Shown here one piece after another: positions 1-5,666 of a stretch of DNA of 6,487 bases. The stretch is from an uncultured Oscillospiraceae bacterium (GTDB lineage Bacteria > Bacillota > Clostridia > Oscillospirales > Oscillospiraceae). How positions within the stretch are numbered: position 1 is the stretch's first letter; every line of letters starts with the position of its first letter. Below the pieces are notes generated by a model. It made no database searches. It was given only the letters and a program-made list of their open reading frames with translations, and was not told the origin of the DNA. A program made the translations under genes and the position numbers. Location of the stretch: contig CAKSWM010000084.1 of the NCBI GenBank assembly GCA_934511545.1, positions 1 through 6,487 of the forward strand, written 5' to 3'.

Positions 1-192
1 GCCCTGCTCCGTCAGCTGCTTTTCCACCTCGTCGGACAGCGTCTTTATCTGTGTCGTGCTTGTCGCGGTGCATATGACAAAATAGTTTGCTATTACGGTA
101 ACATTCTCCGTTTTAAGAAGCTTTATATCCCTTGCCATTTTTGAGTCAAGCGCCGTGACGACCGCGTTGGCAACATTTTCAGGAGTAAACAT
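1..192 (-). CDS. rsfS: Ribosome silencing factor RsfS, N-terminal 64 codons (3' end beyond left window edge)
   Basis: RsfS (YqeL/YbeB/Iojap family) binds ribosomal protein uL14 on the large subunit and blocks subunit joining when nutrients are scarce. Translating the minus strand from the ATG at 190-192 gives 64 residues open to the window edge; the full family is usually about 110-120 residues, so roughly half is present. The family signature is clear: an N-terminal helix with ALDSKMARDIKLL (residues 14-26), then NYFVICTATSTTQIK (36-50) and an amphipathic stretch SDEVEKQL (53-60). The usual wording of the core is DYFVI(C/A)(S/T)G, so the Asp is Asn36 and the Gly is Ala43 here, modest variations. 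The start is supported by an AGAGG box 7 bases upstream and lies 20 bp after the stop of the preceding LCP gene. It is the last gene visible in the operon. Identification is confident; completeness cannot be judged. Confidence 0.93.
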   Translation of the reverse strand, partial: MFTPENVANAVVTALDSKMARDIKLLKTENVTVIANYFVICTATSTTQIKTLSDEVEKQLTEQG

Positions 193-199
193 TTAATTA

Positions 200-204
200 C
201 CTCT
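200..204 (-). promoter_or_regulatory. Ribosome binding site for rsfS
   Basis: Minus-strand AGAGG, 7 bases before the rsfS ATG, in the 20-bp gap after the LCP stop codon. It fixes the start of the edge-truncated rsfS gene. The same AGAGGTAAT wording precedes nadD-yqeK at 3853-3861. Confidence 0.75.
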
Positions 205-212
205 TTCTTTAC

Positions 213-1490
213 TTAAGGTATGGAAACGAACGAATATTGTCCGCCGGCAACAACGCCCGTTGTTGACTGGGCGCCGAGCAGCGAATCCCAAGTCAGGATA
301 TTGAGATCATCCACGGTTATATCTCTGTCAAGCGGTGAAAGTTTTGTGTTTACAAGTTCGAGCCATTCGTCAATATAGATGCTGCAATAAGAAAGGCCGT
401 TGACTGCCGGTATCATAACAGAGTAGTTTGCGGGAAGAGTGTCGAAGGTTATATCGTCCGGACTAAGTTTGAGAAACTCCTTTACGAACCAGGCGATATT
501 TCCGACAGAAAGGTTTGTATCCACGTATTGCTCGTAAACATCATATACCTTGCCGATGTTCGGGATATTTCCAAGATCGAGCATCTGGCTGGCGATCGAT
601 TTTATAAAATCCTGCTGCGTGCCGATCCTTCCTATATCCGCCATGGCATATCCCGAACGGAAGCGGACGACCTTCAGCGCCTCCTCTCCGGAAAGCCACT
701 GATAGCCCGCCTTAATGTCTATGACAAGATCCTGATCCGGATCTATATAGTTCATGTCGACCGGTACATCATAGTAAACGCCTCCGATAGCATCGACCAG
801 TTCCTTGAACGCGACGATATCGATTATCGCCCAGCAGTCGGGCTCATATCCCATGATGTCAACAAGCTCTTTCTTCAGTCCATCGATCCCGTCGTCATAA
901 TCCCAGCCGTCATATCCCAGCTGAGAAGATGCATAGACAGTGTTGATTTTTTTTGCACCCCACGGTACATTGACCAGCGTGTCGCGCGGAATGCTGACCA
1001 CATGCAGCCAATGATCCTTTACATCCAGCGTTCCGACAAGAATAGTATCCGTATTGGATTTTATCTGATCGACGCCAAGAACAAGAAACGTATAGCGGTA
1101 TTCCTTGCGATAGCCGTTGTCAATGTATTCCTGCGGCTCTTCATCCTCCGCGGGAGCGGCCGTATTGTCCGCGTCGGGGCTTGCCGGGGTATCGTCATGC
1201 CGGGGCGGAGCCTGGATCAAATCGGGCGGTTTTATAAAGACGGAATAAGCGGTTATGCCGCCTGCGGCAAGAAGCGCCAGTATCACAAGTGCGATCACGA
1301 CGCGGCGATGTTTTTTCTTCCTGTATCCGGCGATTATGGCGTTGACCTGATCCTCGGTCTCTCCATACTCGTTAAAAGCAGGCTCTTCATATCCGGAATA
1401 CCCGGAAACGCCATCGAACCCGGAGTATTCGCTGTTTGCAGGATCGGCGGATCTCTTTTTATGTTTTCCGCCGCTTCCAAAAACTTTCAT
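213..1490 (-). CDS. LCP (LytR-CpsA-Psr) family glycopolymer transferase, paralogue 1, with long Tyr-rich cytoplasmic tail
   Basis: This 425-residue protein is a predicted membrane-anchored LCP enzyme. The family transfers undecaprenyl-diphosphate-linked glycopolymers (teichoic acid, capsule or similar) onto peptidoglycan outside the cell. Visible layout: cytoplasmic tail 1-63, one membrane helix about 64-86 (after KKKHRR, so N-in), a Pro/Asp/Glu-rich linker 88-128, and the LCP core about 131-305. Active-site signatures are complete: LGVD (138-141), NTDTI (146-150), SIPRDT (166-171), KIN (181-183), VVRFR (274-278), and GR followed by QQ (287-293). The C-terminal part (306-425) is shared with the neighbouring paralogue. 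The tail is unusual, with Tyr/Gly/Ser units between residues 21 and 43. The start is supported by GGGAGA at 1498-1503, 7 bases upstream. It lies 22 bp after paralogue 2 and 20 bp before rsfS. The exact polymer substrate cannot be told from sequence. Confidence 0.93.
   Translation of the reverse strand: MKVFGSGGKHKKRSADPANSEYSGFDGVSGYSGYEEPAFNEYGETEDQVNAIIAGYRKKKHRRVVIALVILALLAAGGITAYSVFIKPPDLIQAPPRHDDTPASPDADNTAAPAEDEEPQEYIDNGYRKEYRYTFLVLGVDQIKSNTDTILVGTLDVKDHWLHVVSIPRDTLVNVPWGAKKINTVYASSQLGYDGWDYDDGIDGLKKELVDIMGYEPDCWAIIDIVAFKELVDAIGGVYYDVPVDMNYIDPDQDLVIDIKAGYQWLSGEEALKVVRFRSGYAMADIGRIGTQQDFIKSIASQMLDLGNIPNIGKVYDVYEQYVDTNLSVGNIAWFVKEFLKLSPDDITFDTLPANYSVMIPAVNGLSYCSIYIDEWLELVNTKLSPLDRDITVDDLNILTWDSLLGAQSTTGVVAGGQYSFVSIP
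471..1100 (-). repeat. Paralogous LCP segment, copy 1
   Basis: Encodes residues 131-340 of LCP paralogue 1. It aligns with 1735-2352 of paralogue 2 with only a few short gaps. Nucleotide identity survives in exact blocks, such as the 18 bases at 785-802 (same as 2040-2057) and 17 bases at 1039-1055 (same as 2294-2310). This is a diverged gene duplication, not a mobile repeat. Confidence 0.85.
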
Positions 1491-1512
1491 ATATATTTCT
1501 CCCGGAAAGAAT

Positions 1513-2661
1513 TTATCGTGGGACTTTTACCTCTCCCGAGGTCACATAATATCCCCAACTGTCCGAATATCTGACGACTTCAACATCCTCTGCCGTTATC
1601 TCATGCTCAAGAGGCGACAGATCACTGTTGACCATCTCAAGCCAGTTGTCAAGATAGATGTTAACAAAAGATGTTCCCTTGATAGAAAGGCAATAATCCC
1701 CCGGCATAGTCGCAAAGGTTATGCTCTCTGCATCAAGCTTCATGAACTCGCGAATAAACCACGCGATATTCCCGCTGGCAAGATTCGTTTCAACATACTC
1801 GTCGTAGATGCTGTATACCTTGCCAATGTTGGGAATGTTTCCAAGCGTCAGCATCTCGTCCGCAAGAGTCTTCAAAAACTCCTGCTGGACGGATATGCGG
1901 TCAATATCGCCCATGGGATAATCCCTGTAACGAACGACCTTGAGCGCATCCGCGCCGGAAAGCCACCGTTCTCCGGCGGAAAAATGTATCTCAGGTTCAT
2001 CCTTATCCATATCATACGGAACATTGAAAGTTATTCCGCCGATAGCATCGACCAGTTTTTCAAACGCCACAATGTCGATAACGGCCCAATATGCGGGCTC
2101 ATAACCCATTATGTCCTTAACCGCGGCGCACAAACCGTCGATCTCGCTGTCGTATTGCCAGCTCCCATAGCCGGAGGCCGACATGCTGTAAACCGAGTTT
2201 ATTTTGGCCGGCCACCACGGAACGTTGACAAGCGTGTCTCTCGGAATGCTGACAATATGGAGCCATTCCTCCTCAACATCGAATGTTCCAACGAGAATAG
2301 TATCCGTATTATAGCCGTCCGGCTCCTTTCCGACGACAAGGAAAGTATATCTGTTCTCATTTGCATAACCACCCTCGGGAACAGGCATCTCCGTCGGCTC
2401 GGGTGCCGGTTCCGTCTCTTCCCCGCCGCTGCCGCCGGGAGAGGGCGTTTCGCTGTTCTGATCTTCAGAAGGGTCCCTCGGCTGATCCGTATCGGGCGTA
2501 TATATGTGCTGTTCGGGCGGTCTGACCCATACTTCGAACGCGGTATATGCCCCCACAAGGAGCACCGCGACGACGGCAAGGACCGTTATCAGCACTCTTG
2601 GCCATATGCGTTTTTTGGCTGGTTCACCATTGTGTGAGCTCTTTGAACCGAAAAGCTTCAT
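1513..2661 (-). CDS. LCP (LytR-CpsA-Psr) family glycopolymer transferase, paralogue 2
   Basis: This is a second LCP protein, 382 residues from the chosen start. An ATG 15 codons further upstream (2706) is in frame but lies inside nadD-yqeK. The ATG at 2659-2661 has a strong AAAGGAGA box 6 bases away and gives MKLFGS, matching MKVFGS of paralogue 1. Layout: short tail 1-20, membrane helix about 21-45, Pro/Glu/Gly-rich linker 48-100, LCP core about 104-275, and a C-terminal region to 382. Active-site elements: NTDTI (118-122), SIPRDT (138-143), KIN (153-155), VVRYR (242-246), DR followed by QQ (254-260). The usual GxD Asp is Glu113 (VGKE), aligning without gaps to Asp141 of paralogue 1. The core is well over half identical to paralogue 1 by eye, so the two arose by tandem duplication. 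Role: presumed attachment of a surface polymer to peptidoglycan; the substrate is unknown and activity is inferred from the retained residues. Confidence 0.93.
   Translation of the reverse strand: MKLFGSKSSHNGEPAKKRIWPRVLITVLAVVAVLLVGAYTAFEVWVRPPEQHIYTPDTDQPRDPSEDQNSETPSPGGSGGEETEPAPEPTEMPVPEGGYANENRYTFLVVGKEPDGYNTDTILVGTFDVEEEWLHIVSIPRDTLVNVPWWPAKINSVYSMSASGYGSWQYDSEIDGLCAAVKDIMGYEPAYWAVIDIVAFEKLVDAIGGITFNVPYDMDKDEPEIHFSAGERWLSGADALKVVRYRDYPMGDIDRISVQQEFLKTLADEMLTLGNIPNIGKVYSIYDEYVETNLASGNIAWFIREFMKLDAESITFATMPGDYCLSIKGTSFVNIYLDNWLEMVNSDLSPLEHEITAEDVEVVRYSDSWGYYVTSGEVKVPR
1735..2352 (-). repeat. Paralogous LCP segment, copy 2
   Basis: Encodes residues 104-309 of LCP paralogue 2 and is the direct-repeat partner of 471-1100. 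The tails, linkers and extreme C-termini of the two proteins have diverged much more than this segment. Confidence 0.85.
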
Positions 2662-2666
2662 ATGCG

Positions 2667-2674
2667 TCTCCTTT
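2667..2674 (-). promoter_or_regulatory. Strong ribosome binding site that decides the LCP paralogue 2 start
   Basis: Minus-strand AAAGGAGA lies 6 bases before the ATG at 2661 and overlaps the TAA stop codon of nadD-yqeK (2673-2675). No comparable box precedes the in-frame upstream ATG at 2706. Termination of nadD-yqeK therefore happens on the binding site of the next gene, which suggests coupled translation. Confidence 0.85.
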
Positions 2675-3848
2675 AATTTCTGATCCGCCTCTCTGCCATC
2701 AGCCACTCCAAAGCTTCGACAGAATTTTTATGCGGCTCTGCGCCATATTGCTTCAGTTCCTCCAGGCTCATCCCCAGCCCAAGGATCATCGCTTCGTCTA
2801 TGTCAGTGTAAGCCAGTTCCCTCAGCTTTTCAACGCCCTCAAAGCTGCGCGTCGGCTCGATGTAATCGGCAAGATAGATTATCTTTTCAAAGAGAGTCAT
2901 ATCCGCCTTTCCTGTCGTGTGCCAGCGAATACCGCTGTATACCTTTCCGTATACTCCAAACAGGTCTTTTGAAAGCGCCGCTCCTGTTTTGGCGTGAAGG
3001 AGCTTAGTGCTCTGCGCTTCGACAGTATCGTTTATGATACCATATTTTTCGCACAATAGCAATTGCTCATCAAGCAATAATTTCTTTGTTATATCGTGCA
3101 GTATCCCGGCCTCCTCTGCAAGGTCCGGATCCTCTCCCCATCTCCGGGCAAGTCTGCGCGCTTCCTGCGCACAGCCACGAACATGCGGTATCCGCTTTTC
3201 CTTGAGGTATATCTCGGACTTTTCACGAAGCCAGTCAAGATCCGGCTTTGCGGAATACAGCCTTTTACGTATTATCTCTGAATAAACCGCATCCGGAAAA
3301 TACTCCGCGCCGCGGCGCTCGGGCAGAAGCCCGCGAAGTTCGGTCGAGGAAACGGCTATCGGCTCATGATCGATAAAAACGGTCTTTGCTGCATATTCGC
3401 GCTCAAACCGCTCTGCACATTCCCTTACTCCACTGAGATCGCCGTCCCGGCGTATCGCGGGCGCGAGCGTCGTCTCCATCATTATGGAGCGGAATTCGTA
3501 CCACTGCTCCATGCTTTCAAACATGTCCGTCCCTACGAGAAGGAATATCTCCGCTCCGGGAAAACGGCTGTGCAGCTCCTGCACGGTCAGCATCGTATAG
3601 CTTTTTCCCCCGCGCCTTATCTCCATATCGGAAACCTCAACGCCCTCAATGCCGCCGAAGGCGGCTCGCGTGAGCAAAAGGCGCGTCTGCGCATCCGGAC
3701 TGCCGCCGGCAATCTCCTTATGCGGTGCCTCCGCAGCCGGGATAACCAGCGTCATATCCGGCTTCAGCTGTTCCATCGCCGACCTGAGCGCGGACACATG
3801 GCCAACATGTGGAGGATTGAAGCTTCCTCCGTAAATCACGATACGCAT
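2673..3848 (-). CDS. nadD-yqeK: NadD-YqeK fusion: nicotinate-nucleotide adenylyltransferase joined to HD-domain Ap4A hydrolase
   Basis: One uninterrupted 391-residue frame carries two enzymes. Residues 1 to about 200 are NadD, which joins nicotinate mononucleotide and ATP to give deamido-NAD. It shows GGSFNPPHVGH (7-17), VIPAAEAPHK (35-44), LLVGTDMFESMEQWYEF (103-119) and SSTELR (167-172), the nucleotide-binding ends of this fold. Residues about 203-391 are a YqeK-type HD domain with metal ligands His222, His251-Asp252, His285, His310 and Asp328 (YLADYIEPTR, 325-334). YqeK is known to split diadenosine tetraphosphate symmetrically. NadD alone is usually about 200 residues and YqeK about 190, so both appear full length. 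I see no internal ATG with a binding site near the junction. The gene starts 5 bp after yhbY with AGAGG 8 bases upstream. Adjacent separate nadD and yqeK genes are common in Bacillota, so fusion is a small step. Both activities are inferred from motifs. Confidence 0.95.
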   Translation of the reverse strand: MRIVIYGGSFNPPHVGHVSALRSAMEQLKPDMTLVIPAAEAPHKEIAGGSPDAQTRLLLTRAAFGGIEGVEVSDMEIRRGGKSYTMLTVQELHSRFPGAEIFLLVGTDMFESMEQWYEFRSIMMETTLAPAIRRDGDLSGVRECAERFEREYAAKTVFIDHEPIAVSSTELRGLLPERRGAEYFPDAVYSEIIRKRLYSAKPDLDWLREKSEIYLKEKRIPHVRGCAQEARRLARRWGEDPDLAEEAGILHDITKKLLLDEQLLLCEKYGIINDTVEAQSTKLLHAKTGAALSKDLFGVYGKVYSGIRWHTTGKADMTLFEKIIYLADYIEPTRSFEGVEKLRELAYTDIDEAMILGLGMSLEELKQYGAEPHKNSVEALEWLMAERRIRN

Positions 3849-3853
3849 ATTGA

Positions 3854-4159
3854 TTACCTCTTGGTTTTAACAAGCTGTATACGCGGCTCCTTTTCGTTTC
3901 TCTTATAAAGGACAAACTTGTTTCCGATGGTCTGCACGCCCTCTGCCTTGCAGCGTTCGGCAAGCTCATCGCAGGCTTCACGAGCCGTGAGAAGCGAACT
4001 CTCAAGGACCTTGCCCTTCACCAGCTCGCGCGCCGCAAGCGCGGAAGACACCTGCTCGACAAGACTGTCGCTTATCCCGCTCTTTCCGATCTGTATGATC
4101 GTGTCCTCGTTCTGCGCAAGCGCCTTGAGCTGTGCTCTCTGTTTACTTGTCAGAGGCAT
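3854..4159 (-). CDS. yhbY: YhbY/YqeI-family CRM-domain RNA-binding protein, ribosome assembly
   Basis: This 101-residue protein is a single CRM domain, a small RNA-binding fold that associates with the precursor of the large ribosomal subunit. The family start LTSKQRAQLKALA (3-15) is present, followed by IQIGKSGIS (22-30) with the GxxG RNA-binding loop GKSG (25-28), the helix ending ARELVKGKVLESS (43-55), and VQTIGNKFVLYKR (75-87). Length is normal for the family. Its start lies inside the end of rdgB (17-bp overlap), its stop is 5 bp before nadD-yqeK, and an in-frame TAG sits a few codons upstream of the ATG, so this is the earliest ATG available. The nearest purine box is 13 bases away, which suggests reinitiation by ribosomes finishing rdgB. 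The basic tail (EPRIQLVKTKR) is ordinary for an rRNA-binding protein. Confidence 0.95.
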   Translation of the reverse strand: MPLTSKQRAQLKALAQNEDTIIQIGKSGISDSLVEQVSSALAARELVKGKVLESSLLTAREACDELAERCKAEGVQTIGNKFVLYKRNEKEPRIQLVKTKR

Positions 4160-4742
4160 AATAATCTATCAATCCCTTCTTAAATTCTTCCAGTGATTTC
4201 GCCCTGTGCGAAATTCTGTTCTTTGTCTCCTCCGGCATCTCCGCCATAGTCACGGTCATTCCGGACGGCAAAAATATGGGGTCATATCCAAACCCGTTTT
4301 CACCTCTCGGTTCACGGGTTATCGTTCCCTCGCATTCTCCACGGGCGGTTATCACGTCGCCGTTTGGGAAGGTGCAGCAGACATATGACACAAAGCGTGC
4401 CGCCCGGTCTGTCTTGTCTTCCATATTCTTCAGCAGAAGCTCCATGCGTTCAGCGTCTGTTTTTGCTTCGCCGTCTCCATACCGCGCCGAATATATACCG
4501 GGCGCGCCGTCAAGCGCATCAACGCACAGTCCGGAATCGTCCGCGATCGCCGGCAGGCCGAGAAGCGTCGTTGCCATTATCGCCTTTATATAGGCGTTTT
4601 CCTCGAATGTCGTTCCGGTCTCCTGAGCGCTGACTTCACAGCCTGCCTCGCGCTGCGATATGACCTCAATGTCCATATCGGAAAGGATTTCCCTTATCTC
4701 GCGGAGCTTTCCGCCGTTGTTGCTGGCCATTACGAACGTCAT
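4143..4742 (-). CDS. rdgB: RdgB/HAM1-family non-canonical purine NTP pyrophosphatase (XTP/dITP diphosphatase)
   Basis: This 199-residue enzyme should hydrolyse dITP, XTP and related deaminated purine triphosphates to monophosphates plus pyrophosphate, keeping them out of DNA and RNA. Hallmarks in order: ASNNGGKLREIREIL (6-20, phosphate-binding loop), TFEENAYIKA (45-54), ADDSGL (67-72, catalytic metal-binding acids), APGIYSARY (80-88), GENGFGYDPIF (147-157, base recognition) and RISHRAKSLEEF (176-187). Length is typical. The start overlaps the ftsY stop by ATGA, and a GGAGG box lies 10 bases upstream at 4753-4757 inside ftsY. The 3' end overlaps yhbY by 17 bp. All family signature residues I know are present, so it is very probably active. 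An rdgB gene between ftsY and yhbY joins two sets that are separate in Bacillus subtilis. Confidence 0.96.
   Translation of the reverse strand: MTFVMASNNGGKLREIREILSDMDIEVISQREAGCEVSAQETGTTFEENAYIKAIMATTLLGLPAIADDSGLCVDALDGAPGIYSARYGDGEAKTDAERMELLLKNMEDKTDRAARFVSYVCCTFPNGDVITARGECEGTITREPRGENGFGYDPIFLPSGMTVTMAEMPEETKNRISHRAKSLEEFKKGLIDYYASDK
4173..4178 (-). promoter_or_regulatory. Distant, weak ribosome binding site of yhbY
   Basis: Minus-strand AAGGGA lies 13 bases before the yhbY ATG, further than the 5-9 bases usual here, and falls inside the rdgB coding sequence. With the 17-bp gene overlap this suggests yhbY depends on translational coupling to rdgB. Confidence 0.4.
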
Positions 4743-5647
4743 TGCAGCAGTGCCTCCACAAATTCCCTCGGCTCAAAGGGCATAAGATCGTCCACGCCCT
4801 CGCCGACGCCGATGAACTTGACGGGAACACCGAGCTCCTCAGCTATCGGGAACACGATGCCTCCCTTTGCGGTACCGTCCAGCTTCGTCAGCACTATACC
4901 GGTCAGCCCCGCGCTCTCGCGGAACTGTTTTGCCTGTATAAGGCCGTTCTGTCCTGTCGTCGAGTCAAGCACCAGCAGGGTCTCCACATCTGCATCAGGC
5001 AGTTCACGCGAGATTATCCGACGTATTTTTGCAAGCTCGTTCATAAGATTTGCCTTGTTATGGAGTCTGCCCGCGGTGTCTATTATGACAACGTCCGCGC
5101 CGCGTGCCTTGGCCGCCGCGATGCTGTCGAACACGACCGATGCAGGGTCGGACCCCTCCTCATGACGCACGAAGTCGGCCCCGCTGCGTTCTGCCCAGAC
5201 GCCAAGCTGCTCCGCCGCGGCCGCACGGAAGGTGTCGCCGGCGCAGAGAAGCACCTTTTTGCCCTCTCTCTTCATTTCTGCCGCAAGCTTGCCTATCGTT
5301 GTCGTCTTTCCGACGCCGTTTACGCCAATCATAAGGATGACCGACGGGCGGGTATTGAGCTTCAGCTTCCGGTCGCCGGTATCCAGAACGTCCGTCAGTA
5401 TGTCCGTCATTTCATTGCGGACCTGTTCCTCGCCGCGAAGCCCCTTGCTCTTTGTCGCGGCGCGCAGCCGCTCTACCGCAGAGACCGCCGTATCAACTCC
5501 GGCGTCAGCAAGAATGAGGGTCTCTTCCAGTTCGTCAAACGTGTCCTCGTTCTCTCCGGTTATTCCCGCGAACATGCTGTTCATGGAAATGGTCATATTC
5601 TGCTTTGTCTTGGCAAGACCCTGTTTTATTTTATCAAAAAAGCCCAT
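4739..5647 (-). CDS. ftsY: Signal recognition particle receptor FtsY
   Basis: FtsY is the SRP-family GTPase at the cytoplasmic membrane that docks SRP-ribosome complexes for insertion of membrane proteins. The 302 residues form an NG domain. The N-terminal helices include MGFFDKIKQGLAKTKQNM (1-18), a probable amphipathic membrane-contact helix, and FDELEETLILADAGVDTA (37-54). The GTPase motifs are GVNGVGKTTT (108-117), DTFRAAAAEQL (138-148), DTAGR (190-194), TKLDGTAKGG (254-263) and GVGEGVDDLMPF (280-291). There is no long acidic N-terminal A domain of the enterobacterial kind, which is normal for Bacillota and keeps the protein short. The start is fixed by AGGAG at 5654-5658, 6 bases upstream. 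The gene follows smc by 19 bp, a widely conserved pairing, and its TGA overlaps the rdgB ATG. Confidence 0.98.
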   Translation of the reverse strand: MGFFDKIKQGLAKTKQNMTISMNSMFAGITGENEDTFDELEETLILADAGVDTAVSAVERLRAATKSKGLRGEEQVRNEMTDILTDVLDTGDRKLKLNTRPSVILMIGVNGVGKTTTIGKLAAEMKREGKKVLLCAGDTFRAAAAEQLGVWAERSGADFVRHEEGSDPASVVFDSIAAAKARGADVVIIDTAGRLHNKANLMNELAKIRRIISRELPDADVETLLVLDSTTGQNGLIQAKQFRESAGLTGIVLTKLDGTAKGGIVFPIAEELGVPVKFIGVGEGVDDLMPFEPREFVEALLQ

Positions 5648-5666
5648 ATCATTCTCCTAAATCAAA

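Noticed and set aside
1491..1512. Intergenic gap between the two LCP genes as a promoter
   Set aside because: Only 22 bp long and largely taken up by the ribosome binding site of paralogue 1; too short for a separate -35/-10 promoter outside the coding sequence.
528..1574. Long plus-strand open frame opposite LCP paralogue 1 (348 codons)
   Set aside because: It is read in exact codon register with the antisense gene, so it stays open simply because TTA, CTA and TCA codons are rare there. It has no recognisable domain, and the resemblance to the frame at 1603-2637 only mirrors the LCP duplication.
1603..2637. Long plus-strand open frame opposite LCP paralogue 2 (344 codons)
   Set aside because: Same codon-aligned shadow effect. 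Its similarity to the 528-1574 frame is expected from the paralogous sense genes and is not evidence of coding.
2662..2706. Upstream in-frame ATG at 2706 as the start of LCP paralogue 2
   Set aside because: It would overlap nadD-yqeK by 34 bases with no strong binding site. The ATG at 2661 has AAAGGAGA at 6 bases and gives the same MK(L/V)FGS start as the sister protein.
5210..5226. GC-rich palindromic stretch (ccgcggccg) as a possible terminator or operator
   Set aside because: It lies inside the ftsY coding sequence between conserved GTPase motifs, has no T-run after it, and is explained by alanine codons (Ala-Ala-Ala-Ala-Glu).
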